DNA of 64,000 bases from Myxococcota bacterium (GTDB lineage Bacteria; Myxococcota; UBA727; JAHDBA01), in the NCBI GenBank assembly GCA_020630615.1, contig JAHDBA010000007.1, positions 37,023-101,022 of the forward strand, in the 5' to 3' direction. Below the pieces are notes generated by a model, which saw only the letters and a program-made list of their open reading frames with translations, was not told the DNA's origin and did not search any database. A program made the position numbers and the translations under genes. Below are positions 20,645 through 30,100 of this stretch, in pieces (position 1 is the stretch's first letter; every line of letters begins with the position of its first letter).

Positions 20645-20656
20645 ACACTTAAGTGT
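20645..20656. promoter_or_regulatory. Perfect 12-bp palindrome, possible operator
   Basis: ACACTTAAGTGT is fully self-complementary and lies 55 bp upstream of the rsmD start, inside the divergent intergenic region. Its position fits a dimeric repressor site for rsmD or for the plus-strand gene, but no cognate regulator is in the window, and a single 12-bp palindrome can arise by chance. Confidence 0.3.
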
Positions 20657-20687
20657 GGGTAATATCTATAATGTTCAAGCACTGATC

Positions 20688-20927
20688 ATGACCATGAATG
20701 TCCCCAGGGTATCGTTCTCGGTTTTTGTGGGTGTTGTGTTAACTTTACTTGCGGCCTTTTATACTCGAGCGTGGCCCAAATATGGACGAGGGCAAAGCCG
20801 TGTGATTACTCTCATATTGGTATTTACTTTGTGTTCAATACTCACGGGGATATGCCAGTCGTTTTTCAGAGACACATGTATTCTTGACTGGGAATGGGTA
20901 CGCGTCTCGAGACAGATCGATTCATAG
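20688..20927 (+). CDS. Doubtful small two-TM membrane protein
   Basis: A 79-residue open frame (starts MTMNVPRVSF) whose translation has two credible membrane helices (SVFVGVVLTLLAAFY and VITLILVFTLCSILTG) joined by a basic loop. No ribosome site precedes the ATG, and no family is recognised. The TATAAT upstream at 20666-20671 has no matching -35. It could equally be a chance frame in the divergent intergenic region. Confidence 0.25.
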   Translation: MTMNVPRVSFSVFVGVVLTLLAAFYTRAWPKYGRGQSRVITLILVFTLCSILTGICQSFFRDTCILDWEWVRVSRQIDS

Positions 20928-21069
20928 AAGACTCCTACAGACTACGCCTGGGGATGCATCGCTCGCGTAATCCGTGATACCGTCACAAAAAACCACATGC
21001 TTTCGCAGATGTTATCAAACTCACTTGTACATCTCGTGCAATCTCATAAACTCTCCTCGAGGAGTGATT

Positions 21070-22305
21070 ATGAAAACGAAGATCGAAAGACTCACCTATT
21101 TACTATCGGTTAGTGCAATATTTATGTTTAGCTCAGCCTGCTCAAATGACGAGAATCCGACTCAAGAAAGCGATGTCGAAAGTTATACGAACACTGACAA
21201 TATCGACCCAGATTCGAACGGTAGCGGCAACCTTTCGGATGCTCCGAATGATTCAACGAATGACAACACCACGAATGGTGGCGGCACAACGAACACAGGA
21301 TGCACCTACCCAGAAGGAACAATCCCTTTTGCGAACACGGGCGACATTATGCCCAACCTTAAGTTTAACCGGGCTATTTTACGGGATGGGACAGAAGGGC
21401 AATTTAGCCTGGATGAGTTTTATTGCTCTCAGGATTATGCAGAGTATCAGTCTGTATTCTTTGTTGTCATCGCTGACTGGTGTACTGCGTGTCCAATGTA
21501 TATGGACTCCATCGAGCCGCAAATCGAAGCTCTTGAAGAAGCTGGTACCCTTGTGGTTTGGATCGATGCACAGACAACTTCATTTGCACCCGCAACGCTC
21601 GATCACGCTGGCACGAAAGTGTTTCAACATGTGTCGCCCTCCCATCGCGATATCATCGTGGGTCTTGGAGATGTTGACTATGCAGCAACCAACCCAAGCT
21701 TTCTGAATGACTTCTTTGATGCTTTCCCTACAGGTTTCATGGTTCGAAAAAGCGATATGATGGTCGTCGCATCTCAGGCTCGTACCGATTACGATATTAC
21801 TCAGACCTTAACAACGGGGGAACAACTCTTGCTTCTGATTGCTCAAAATCTCGATCCAGACTACTGGGACGCACAACTGGGTACAAGCACAGCGACACCT
21901 CCCCCACCCTTTGAAGGCAATTGTGCAGAAGGTGAAGAAGAAGCGTCCGAGCCAAACGACAGTCCCGAACAAGCCGCTGCGCTCACTGTTGGCATGTATA
22001 CCGGTGGTATTTGTGCTGAGCCAACTTTTGATTTCTATACGATTGGGGAAGGAACTTGGAGCATCGACATCACTTTCAGTCATGCTGTTGCGGACATTGA
22101 CATTCATGCATTTAATGATGTTGCTTACCTTGACTCAATGTACCGAAGTGAAAATCCTCCAGGGCACCTCGCAAGTGGTCTTTCTGTTGACGACAACGAG
22201 TCTATTCAGTTTGAAGGCCCTGCAACCGTGATGATCAATGCCTTTAACCCACAAGGGAATGGCCCGGGTTCAGCGCCCTACGAAATGAACATCACTGAGC
22301 AATAG
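21070..22305 (+). CDS. Thioredoxin-fold lipoprotein with C-terminal PPC-like domain
   Basis: A 411-residue lipoprotein: signal sequence with lipobox SSAC (lipidated Cys24), then an Asn/Asp/Ser/Thr-rich linker to about residue 78. The thioredoxin-like domain has ADWCTAC with a redox-type Cys138-x-x-Cys141 pair. The C-terminal 110 residues (about 300-411) resemble a bacterial pre-peptidase C-terminal beta-sandwich (EPNDSPEQAAAL, DFYTI, MINAFNPQGNGPGSAPYEMNI). Located at the envelope, it may act in thiol-disulfide exchange or peroxide handling, which is inference only. GAGGAG precedes ATG 21070; the upstream frame from 20974 lacks a ribosome site. It is monocistronic, ending at a strong terminator. 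Confidence 0.8.
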   Translation: MKTKIERLTYLLSVSAIFMFSSACSNDENPTQESDVESYTNTDNIDPDSNGSGNLSDAPNDSTNDNTTNGGGTTNTGCTYPEGTIPFANTGDIMPNLKFNRAILRDGTEGQFSLDEFYCSQDYAEYQSVFFVVIADWCTACPMYMDSIEPQIEALEEAGTLVVWIDAQTTSFAPATLDHAGTKVFQHVSPSHRDIIVGLGDVDYAATNPSFLNDFFDAFPTGFMVRKSDMMVVASQARTDYDITQTLTTGEQLLLLIAQNLDPDYWDAQLGTSTATPPPPFEGNCAEGEEEASEPNDSPEQAAALTVGMYTGGICAEPTFDFYTIGEGTWSIDITFSHAVADIDIHAFNDVAYLDSMYRSENPPGHLASGLSVDDNESIQFEGPATVMINAFNPQGNGPGSAPYEMNITEQ

Positions 22306-22345
22306 GTCGTTTTAGGAATAAAAGATGCTGACATAAAATATAAAA

Positions 22346-22372
22346 GGGAGGCCCGCAGCCTCCCTTCTTTTT
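22346..22372. terminator. Bidirectional intrinsic terminator
   Basis: GGGAGGC (22346-22352) pairs with GCCTCCC (22358-22364) over a 5-nt loop. A T-rich run follows on the plus strand, and an A-rich run precedes it, giving a U-rich tail on the minus strand. It would end both the plus-strand lipoprotein gene and the converging minus-strand WHy/LEA lipoprotein gene. Confidence 0.85.
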
Positions 22373-22401
22373 TTGAACATATCCCTTTCACTCTGGAAGA
22401 A

Positions 22402-23307
22402 CTAACCCAGCTTTAGACGTCCTGCCTTTTTGAAGGGAAAAGTAAAGCCTGCACTTTTTAACCCTAAGTCGAGGTCCCAATCAATATTGGGTTTGCTGGC
22501 GAGCGAGGCGATACTTAGACCAAGGTCTGAAAGTCCAAGATTCAGATCGATCGGTACGCCAGTTGCCTTGTTCGACTTCAAAAGTCCGCCTGTTGAGGCT
22601 TTGTTCGTCAGCACGGGTCTCCCATTTAACTTTAATGATGTTAAGAACCCGTCAAATGGAAGGTCAAAAGAGTTTTTGTTCGTGACTTCCGGAACAACGC
22701 GTAAACCAACTCCACTCATCGAAACATTGGTGAACTTGATTTGTGGGACACTAAAACTTGGAAGACTCGGTATCGGCATTGAGCCTGATTTCTTCGCCGG
22801 AACGTCAACATTCCATCCTTTTGTTCCCACATTAAACGATGAATCCAGTGCGTAATTCACACTCTTCTTTGTCAGCAATGAGGTTACTGCTTGGACGGTA
22901 TCCCCCAAAGGAAAGTCAAAACCCAAGGTTGTACGGGACTTCCCTTTCGATTTGAGAGACACTGGCGTTTGAGAAGCGCCCGATGTTAATTTCTTACCAT
23001 CGAGAGCAAGACCATATTTGATGCCCTGAAGCGTAAAACCAATCGGATTCGGGTTGTCAATTTCAACATCAAAGGCTGTTCCCAGGGCGCCCAACCCCCA
23101 CTTGGTGATGTCCATCCCTACAATTTTTACACCCGGGTTTTGATAGCCTACAGCCCCCAAGATGCTTTGGAGCGTGGAACACCCGCCCACACCAAGTGTG
23201 ACCGCTGCCGCCCCCATTGCACCACCGAATCGTAGCGCGTCGCGTCTTGAAACTTTTTGTTCTCTACACTTTCGATTTTCTTTTGCTTGCTTGTCATGAA
23301 TAGGCAT
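22402..23307 (-). CDS. Tat-exported LEA14/WHy-domain lipoprotein
   Basis: A 301-residue protein. A twin-arginine signal (SRRDALRFGG, Arg21-Arg22) runs into a hydrophobic stretch ending in the lipobox GVGGC (Cys43), so it is a candidate Tat-translocated lipoprotein. The mature part carries two WHy/LEA type 2 repeats (FDVEIDNPNPIGFTLQGIKYGLALDGKKL; LRVVPEVTNKNSFDLPFDGFLTSLKLNGRP). The family binds or stabilises proteins under water stress, but the bacterial role is unsettled. GGGAG 5 nt before ATG 23307 selects this start over the longer frame to 23367. It converges on the plus-strand lipoprotein gene. Confidence 0.75.
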   Translation of the reverse strand: MPIHDKQAKENRKCREQKVSRRDALRFGGAMGAAAVTLGVGGCSTLQSILGAVGYQNPGVKIVGMDITKWGLGALGTAFDVEIDNPNPIGFTLQGIKYGLALDGKKLTSGASQTPVSLKSKGKSRTTLGFDFPLGDTVQAVTSLLTKKSVNYALDSSFNVGTKGWNVDVPAKKSGSMPIPSLPSFSVPQIKFTNVSMSGVGLRVVPEVTNKNSFDLPFDGFLTSLKLNGRPVLTNKASTGGLLKSNKATGVPIDLNLGLSDLGLSIASLASKPNIDWDLDLGLKSAGFTFPFKKAGRLKLG

Positions 23308-23476
23308 GCCTGCTCCCGAATGTCCAAATCCTCCCCTACTATAGTGAATTGATTCATTCCCGTGCAAATCTTATCTCAAACCTTCTTTCGACATGAGCGT
23401 GCATTGTCACGCAACCAATTGCATCGAGAACGGTTCTTTTTGTCTGAATGCCACTCTTCCCATGTTAGGATCAACT

Positions 23477-24283
23477 ATGAGCTTAAATCGAGACTGTATT
23501 GGGCGTGAATATACGCAATTTGAAGAACCCGCAATCACGCTTGAGAGTGTTCGAGCGTATGCCGAAGCCATCAATCAAAAGGAAGACGCGTCCGTCGTTC
23601 ACCCACTCTACGGATTCTGCCTCTCTTTTGGTGCACTCACCGCAGCCATTCTTGATGGTGACCTTGAAGCGGATTTATTGCGCTTGGTACACCGGACACA
23701 AAAAGTAATCTCCCATGCGCCACTCCAAATAGGACAAGACGTCAAAGCCACGAGTACGATTTCAAAGATCGTGGAAGACGAGAGCGGTTCATCCTTGACT
23801 GTCGAGGTTCAACTCCACGAGAAGACGTCAGGGGTCCTCCTCCAAAGCCATGAAAGCGAGCAGTTTATTCGGACGCGAGCCCGACACAAAAAACGAATCG
23901 TTGAAGACACTGCAAACCGTCATGATAACACACTTGCGCTCACGATTGATAAGGATCAAAGTGAACGATACGCGAAAGCAAGTGGAGACCCCAACCCAAT
24001 CCATACGGACAAAAGCTTTGCCCAAATGGCGGGCTTTCCCGACCGTATCCTTCACGGCATGTGTACGCTTGCGATGACGACTTCCGCTATCGCCCTTGAT
24101 GCAAACAAGAGCCTAAACGATATCAGAGAAGTGGGTGGTCGCTTTGTGAAACCTGTTTATATGGGTGACAAACTATCAATTGCATACGCGCAAGATGCGG
24201 AATCTCGTGCGTACCACTTCGCATGCCGGAACCCCAAAGAGATTCCGTGCATCAAAAGTGGCTTTGTTCACTTCATGACGTGA
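23477..24283 (+). CDS. MaoC-family double-hotdog dehydratase
   Basis: A 268-residue protein with two hotdog halves. The N-terminal half (CIGREYTQFEEPAITLE; HPLYGFCLSFGAL) resembles the FAS1/MaoC N-terminal dehydratase. The C-terminal half has the complete catalytic MaoC motif YAKASGDPNPIH and then GFPDRILHGMCTLAM, as in (R)-specific enoyl-CoA hydratases. It would hydrate trans-2-enoyl-CoA to (R)-3-hydroxyacyl-CoA or dehydrate hydroxyacyl thioesters. AGGA lies 6 nt before ATG 23477, so the longer frame from 23393 is not preferred. It converges on a hydroxyacyl-CoA dehydrogenase/enoyl-CoA hydratase gene, a sensible fatty-acid neighbour. Confidence 0.85.
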   Translation: MSLNRDCIGREYTQFEEPAITLESVRAYAEAINQKEDASVVHPLYGFCLSFGALTAAILDGDLEADLLRLVHRTQKVISHAPLQIGQDVKATSTISKIVEDESGSSLTVEVQLHEKTSGVLLQSHESEQFIRTRARHKKRIVEDTANRHDNTLALTIDKDQSERYAKASGDPNPIHTDKSFAQMAGFPDRILHGMCTLAMTTSAIALDANKSLNDIREVGGRFVKPVYMGDKLSIAYAQDAESRAYHFACRNPKEIPCIKSGFVHFMT

Positions 24284-24328
24284 ACCCTGAGCGCTTCGCA
24301 ACACGTCCACCAGTCAAAGGCCTTGTCG

Positions 24329-26383
24329 CTATCGACCCAAAAATTTAGGGCGGCCTCGACCCAGCGATCGCATGCCTTCAAGCGCATCCTCTGTTGAAAA
24401 GATCGCTTTCATGCCTTTGCTTTCTTCCGAGAGTCCTTCTGCTAACGTCCAGGTCTCAGAACCGCTTACAAGCTTGTCGGCAAACTCAAGTGCGATCGGA
24501 GCTTTTGATTGAAGCTTCGTAATAGCTTTTTCAACACGTTTATCTGAAATACTGTCATCAATGACTGCATTCGTAATTTCAGAGGCGGACATTGAAAAAA
24601 TACTTTCAAGTTCTTCATAACCCGAAATTGAATGTTGGGGTACGTTCTCACGAATCACTGGTTTTTCATTCAGCGCAAATTCGACGCAACGCACGTCAAG
24701 ATCTTTGCTTTCGCAGAGCTCATCGAGAAGCCCTAGGCTCAATGCGTGTTTCCCCTTAACGACCTGACCGGTCAGCACTAACCAACGCGCAAGTGGCACA
24801 CCCACGCGTCGTGCACATCGTTGTGTCCCACCGAGACCAGGGTAAATTCCTATACCCGTTTCCGGGAATCCCAAGGTTGCTCGTGCGTCACCGACAATAT
24901 AATCGCATGCCAAGGCAAGCTCGCTCCCGCCCCCCAGGCTTAAACCGTCCAGTTTACACACCACTGTCTTTGGTGATGCATCGATCGTTTTAAAGAGTTC
25001 CTGACCGCCCGATGCATATTCTACGATATCATCCACACAGTCTGCTTCGATTTTTGAGACAAAGTAGCGAATATCAGCACCTGCAACAAAAGCTTTCCCG
25101 CGACCTTGAATCACAATTCCCTTGCATGCATTGTTTTGAGAAAGACTGTGGAAACACTCACCGAGTTGCGCCATGACATCTTCAGAAAGCGCATTCATAG
25201 CGTCCGGGCGGTTGAAAGTAATCCATCCGACACCTTGCTCATCTACCCTTTGGGTAACCACTTGCAGCCTAAAGTTTTGATCGTTGTCTGCGTGAGATTT
25301 AAAGTCGTTCGAAAGAGGTGGCAAGGATGGCGTTCTATCGTGCAGCAATTGTGCTGCGGCAAAGGCCTGCCTTACACCGCGAGCATTCATCGACTCGAAA
25401 GGTCCTTGTGGCCACCTAAGACCAACACGCGCACCAAGGTCACAGTCTTCGAGTGAACATACCTTCTCCTCAAACACGATTTGGGTCGCGATCGAGTCGA
25501 TAACGCTCCATAGACGTTTGCCTATCGCTTCTATACAGGTCTCATCCACATCGCCATCGAACTGCCAAGTTGACTTCGCATCAACAACTGGACGTATCAA
25601 ATCGCAGGGCGCATAGAATTTACCAAGCTCATTCCCCAGCGTCGTTGCCGCATGCAAGGTAATCGGGACTCCTGTCACATTCATCAACTCAAAAGGCCCC
25701 ATTCCAACGCGAAAAGCCTTTTTCGCAGCAAGCTCTACAGTTGCGATATTCGCAATGCCTTCTTCAACCACTCGCATCGCCTCATTCAACCAGGGCACAA
25801 AAAATCGATTAACAATAAAACCGGGCGCATCTGCAGATTCAATGGCAATCTTCCCACTGGCTTCTTGCAATGCCCATGCTTTCTTGAAACTTTCATCACT
25901 GGTCTTTGTGCCTTTGATGACTTCAACCAGCTTATTCTTTGCTGGGTGATAAAAGTAATGCAGACCCAAGACACGCTCGGGGAAACGTACGCCATTCGCA
26001 ACGTCGTCTACGCAAAAGCTTGAAGTGTTTGTCGCCAGAATCGTGTCTTTGCCGCAGAGCTCACCGAGTTCACGAAAAAGTTTTTGCTTCACATCTTTGT
26101 TTTCAAAAATTGCCTCTACAATTAATGCTGCATCTTTCAAACTTGACGTGTCGGTCGTGAAATCAAGACGACCTAGTATTTCATTCTTAAGTGCTTCAGT
26201 GAAGAGCTTGCGTTCAACACCCTGGTCAAGCGTCGACTCAATGGAGGTTCGCCCTCTCTGCAGACCCTCTTCTGAAATATCAACGACAATTGTTTGAAAC
26301 CCTGCGCTTGCATATTTCTGCGCAATCCCTGCGCCCATGTTTCCTGCGCCTACAACACCAATCGTCTTTTCATGAACATTCAT
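24329..26383 (-). CDS. 3-hydroxyacyl-CoA dehydrogenase/enoyl-CoA hydratase fusion (dehydrogenase first)
   Basis: A 684-residue bifunctional beta-oxidation enzyme. Residues 1-280 are the NAD-binding dehydrogenase (GVVGAGNMGAGIAQ; LGLHYFYHPAKNKLVEVIKG with the catalytic His and Glu region), followed by its dimerisation domain to about 365. Residues about 375-600 are a crotonase fold: NRPDAMNALS, AFVAGADI, GGGSELALACD with one catalytic Glu, and LGFPETGIGIYPGLGGTQR with the other. Both active sites look intact. The order is the reverse of FadB, in which the hydratase comes first. It would convert enoyl-CoA to 3-ketoacyl-CoA. No thiolase is adjacent. Alternatively it could serve a crotonyl-CoA/acetoacetyl-CoA pathway. 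Confidence 0.9.
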   Translation of the reverse strand: MNVHEKTIGVVGAGNMGAGIAQKYASAGFQTIVVDISEEGLQRGRTSIESTLDQGVERKLFTEALKNEILGRLDFTTDTSSLKDAALIVEAIFENKDVKQKLFRELGELCGKDTILATNTSSFCVDDVANGVRFPERVLGLHYFYHPAKNKLVEVIKGTKTSDESFKKAWALQEASGKIAIESADAPGFIVNRFFVPWLNEAMRVVEEGIANIATVELAAKKAFRVGMGPFELMNVTGVPITLHAATTLGNELGKFYAPCDLIRPVVDAKSTWQFDGDVDETCIEAIGKRLWSVIDSIATQIVFEEKVCSLEDCDLGARVGLRWPQGPFESMNARGVRQAFAAAQLLHDRTPSLPPLSNDFKSHADNDQNFRLQVVTQRVDEQGVGWITFNRPDAMNALSEDVMAQLGECFHSLSQNNACKGIVIQGRGKAFVAGADIRYFVSKIEADCVDDIVEYASGGQELFKTIDASPKTVVCKLDGLSLGGGSELALACDYIVGDARATLGFPETGIGIYPGLGGTQRCARRVGVPLARWLVLTGQVVKGKHALSLGLLDELCESKDLDVRCVEFALNEKPVIRENVPQHSISGYEELESIFSMSASEITNAVIDDSISDKRVEKAITKLQSKAPIALEFADKLVSGSETWTLAEGLSEESKGMKAIFSTEDALEGMRSLGRGRPKFLGR

Positions 26384-26530
26384 TCTAACCTACCCTCGTT
26401 GAAGATTGTACCTTCGAGCCATGAGCCAATTTTAAACTGCGTACTTGTGTTCTTGCACAGTGCTTTGATGCACTCAAGCGTCCGAAGATTCAGATTATAG
26501 AAAACTTGATGCGTCTTACGATGATCACCC

Positions 26531-26549
26531 AAAAACGCCCTAAAGGGCG
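26531..26549 (-). terminator. Intrinsic terminator of the small membrane protein gene
   Basis: On the minus strand CGCCC and GGGCG pair over a TTTA loop and are followed directly by TTTTT. It lies about 40 bp past the stop codon at 26588. Confidence 0.7.
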
Positions 26550-26587
26550 CCAAGGTCTTGCTCTAGCAAGCGACCACGTCTCTTTAC

Positions 26588-27055
26588 TTAGCGTGCACTG
26601 GTGTAAAAAGGCTTTCTCAGTACAGAAGCACACCATACAATCGGTGCGGTAAAGGGAAAGCAAAAGGCCGTCGCGTAGGGTAGCATCCAGAATAAAACAG
26701 GTTGAAACATGGGTTCGTGCAGTATTCGATTCACCTCTTCTGGGTTTCCAAGTATGCCAACAAGAACAAAAAGACCCGCAGCAAATACAGATATCGAATA
26801 CGACACCATAAAAGTATTCACGGACCACTTCGGCATCAGCGAATGCAATGATAGTACCCTTAACATCGCACTTGGAACCAACTTGAGTACTAGCATTGCA
26901 ACGAGACCACCAACACCTGCGCACAGATTCTCATTCAAGTCGAAAGAGTGAGTCCACCATGTAAATCCTATCAATACCGTGACAAATGCGGTAAATATCG
27001 CAATGGTGGTCAGAAGAGTAAACGACAGGCCTTGGGATACTTTTAAGAGTCTCAT
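26588..27055 (-). CDS. Small four-TM membrane protein, unknown function
   Basis: About 155 residues with four predicted membrane helices: FTLLTTIAIFTAFVTVLIGF, the LCAGVGGLVAMLVLKLV region, MVSYSISVFAAGLFVLVGIL and MLPYATAFCFPFTAPIVWC. No family is recognised. The start is unsure: ATG 27055 or ATG 27076, neither with a clear ribosome site; a TTG at 27106 would overlap the preceding terminator. The gene is bracketed by two minus-strand terminators and so appears to be its own transcription unit. Confidence 0.55.
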   Translation of the reverse strand: MRLLKVSQGLSFTLLTTIAIFTAFVTVLIGFTWWTHSFDLNENLCAGVGGLVAMLVLKLVPSAMLRVLSLHSLMPKWSVNTFMVSYSISVFAAGLFVLVGILGNPEEVNRILHEPMFQPVLFWMLPYATAFCFPFTAPIVWCASVLRKPFYTSAR

Positions 27056-27109
27056 AGTGCTATTATGAGACGCCATGCCAAGCAATGCAAGTTCAAAGAT
27101 TCCCAATGT

Positions 27110-27136
27110 AAAAAAGCCCGGCAGATACCGGACTTT
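27110..27136 (-). terminator. Intrinsic terminator of the metalloprotease gene
   Basis: On the minus strand AAAGTCCGG and CCGGGCTTT form a nine-pair stem (one G-U pair) over a 6-nt loop, then TTTTTT. The G-U pair exists only in the minus-strand transcript, which shows the direction. It lies about 40 bp after the stop at 27174. Confidence 0.85.
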
Positions 27137-27173
27137 GTCTAATAATCATTTCACTCGCGAAGTGGCGAGACCC

Positions 27174-30100
27174 TTAGGGAGAAAAAGGATTCCCGAAACC
27201 GAAATACGTATTCACCTCAATCACGTTTTTCATGATTTCGTTCCAATTCCGGACTTCGTTGTCATACGTAGCAGCGTTAAATCCTCCGAGTGGCGCAGTG
27301 CAGTCATCATCGCTGGTCAACGTATCGCCGCCCGGGTCACACATGCTTGACATTGAGACAAACTGATTTGCTCGTGCAATCATTTGCTCTCCCGCACCTT
27401 CGCCCCCAAAACGAAATGCTGCAAAGGTTTGCTTCGTGATTGGATCTTTGTAGGTGATCAGATCTTGGGCATCCAACTCCGGGGCATCGCCCGTGCCAAG
27501 TACGAAGATATTGCTCTCTTCATTGAACGATACATCGTAATTATCTGCGAAGTGAATCTGCCCAAGCAATTGCCAGTAGAGCTGTACTGTGAACGTTGCT
27601 GCAGGCTCGACAACGTTCGGTGAGCTCGTGGTTAAGTCACCTGAATAATCCGGGAAGAGAACCTCCCCACCTGATAAACGCGGGCCTACAAAACTAAAGT
27701 CTTGCGACATTATCGCGGTGTTCATCTTTTTGATTTGCTCCGGGAAGAGCGAATAAAAAGAAACTTCCCATTCTCGGATGTCTTTGGGTGTGGCACGCGC
27801 AACAAAATTTGTGGAACTATCACTGAGCGCAACCACTGCCATCATTTTGTCCAAATAGAAACCGACGTGATGAAGGCATTCGAACCAGTAGTAACCGCAA
27901 TCTCGGGCGCCAGGACCACCGCGGCTCCAATCTGTCGAGTAATATCGTGCATCCGTAACCCCGAGTGTCGGGCCACCGTTAAAGTTATGCTGATACTCCG
28001 TCAAACCATTGGGCTTCATGAACTGGCCGTATGGGCCTACATCAGGCATCATAATCGTTTGCATTAAATAGTTGAATGCATTTTGAACTGCTAGAGTTTT
28101 CTGGCCCCACCCATTCACGGGATCATTGAAGAAACTGTCCAGAGTGCTTTGTGGATAAAACTGCGGCAAGAAGTCCGCATAAAGTGCATACAGATTCATA
28201 AAGTCTTTCAGCCGACTGTAGGTGCGCCCCATCCAACGGTTCACATAGCCGTACTGATCGACACCACTACGACCGCGGGGAAAGTTTCGTGCGATATACC
28301 AGGTGTCCAAGTCATCCATGATATTCTTCATTCTTTCACCTGCATCGGCACCGAAGTCTCGCGTCAGACAACTGTCACTAATGTTTGCTTGGGTATGAGA
28401 ACAGAAAATATAGGGAACACGATATCGGCCATCATTGGCTTGAGCGAACCGTGTATTGCGGTTCATGTCGGCCACGTCCACGAGTGAACGGTTGCTCGCA
28501 TTATACAAATCTGCGTTCATCGTTTCGTAAAGATCCGTATAGTGAAGAGCGCGCGGACCAGCTATCGTGAAGTTGACAACATCACCTGAAGTACTGAACC
28601 AACTGTTGAGGGTACCCACACCACCAAGACCATAATCGTTGTTAAACACTTCTACCTTTTGTGCGTAGCCATAGAGAATGGCAGCACGATCATACTTACC
28701 GATGCCAGCCCCATCGATTGTGTAACGCCCTGCATAGTCCATGATTGAAGAATAACCGTAGTTGTAGATGCTTTGATCAATTTCATCTTGTGTAATCGGA
28801 TCGATTGCACGAGGGCCAATGTTTCCATCGTCACGAATCGCCCAATACTGATCGAAGTAGTTCATTGCATCATCCGAGGCACCAAAGTTATGCTGTAGCC
28901 CAATCGAATGACCAACCTCATGGGCCAATACTGCGGTATAAATACGAAGTCTCACCTGATCGTAAATCTCCTCACTCGTAAGACTCGCACCCGCGAACTC
29001 CCGTGCCAGCCCCATTAATGCATCATCAGCCATTGAGGGAAGATAAGCATTGCGACGCTCTGCAAGTTCTTCCAATAAAGAGCCACCATGCAGCATCAGC
29101 CCCATTTTGTTCTTGCGAATAGGGCTGACTTCCTCCAACACGTCCTCACTCAGCGACATTTCTGGCGATAGACCAGAAAGAATCAACAGTTCGGGGTCGA
29201 TAAGCTTGTGTTCAAGTGGTGTCCCTTGAATCCTCGAAATCTTAGAGATGTCTGCATGCGGTAGGTCCTTGCCGAGTGTTCGTTCCAATCCATCGAGATG
29301 CGATTCGATCCAAGCGTTCACCCCAAGCTCCTTAATCTTCGTTAGGTCTTGCTCAGACAGTTCTTTGCGCCGGCCATCCCAAATCTCAGCACGCTTTTGC
29401 GTCATCGTGTGAACAAAATGCGACCCGTGCTCATGATCAAGACCAACCCATTTTTTATTGCCTTCACCCGAGCGCACTTGTTCGACCCATTGTGTTAAGT
29501 CGACTCCATCGATGAAACTTTCTTGTGAGCGAGTTCCGTTGAGGAGTTCAATCATCTCGAGAACACGATGTGCAGCGAGATTATTATGATGGTAGACATA
29601 GGCCATTCCACTCACAATCTCGCCGGTCTCAGGGTCGTTGTTTGAAGGCCCGAGTCCCAAAAGACCGTAGGTCATATAATCGGGAACCATCGCCATAAAC
29701 GAATAACGCAAATCACCAATGCGAGGTGAGGTACCCGCCTCGCCACAAGCCTCTGGGTCCCCCTCCCGAACCGGATTGTGAGGACACAAAATGAATGCAC
29801 GCTCACCCGTTTCAAGCTCCTTGCCCATGGATTCGACAGCCTCAACAAACACGTCATTCCATTGATCGGCAACAAGCTCGGCAGCTTGATTCAAGATGAC
29901 ATCATCCACGGGCCAGTCGCGATTAACATGATACACGATTGGCTTGAGTTCCCGGTTCGCATAAGGGATCTTCCGACCCGTGTCTGTGTAAAAAGACTGC
30001 TCCCATAAGTTGTGACGGTTCAGGAAACGCTTCATATTTTGCTCGAAGATGCCTTCGTCGGTATAGACCTTACGGTCGGTCACAAAGTAACCAAACATCT

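Larger units (their letters stand above)
20591..21069. other. Divergent intergenic region between rsmD and the lipoprotein gene
   Basis: This 479-bp interval separates the minus-strand rsmD operon from a plus-strand lipoprotein gene. It contains a perfect palindrome near rsmD, a doubtful small membrane ORF and, at its right end, a palindrome that includes the ribosome site of the lipoprotein gene (21053-21064). No convincing -35/-10 pair was found. Confidence 0.5.

Noticed and set aside
26490..26924. 144-codon minus-strand frame rich in Cys and Trp
   Set aside because: It overlaps the four-TM membrane protein gene in another frame, crosses its terminator and has an odd composition. It is a shadow frame.
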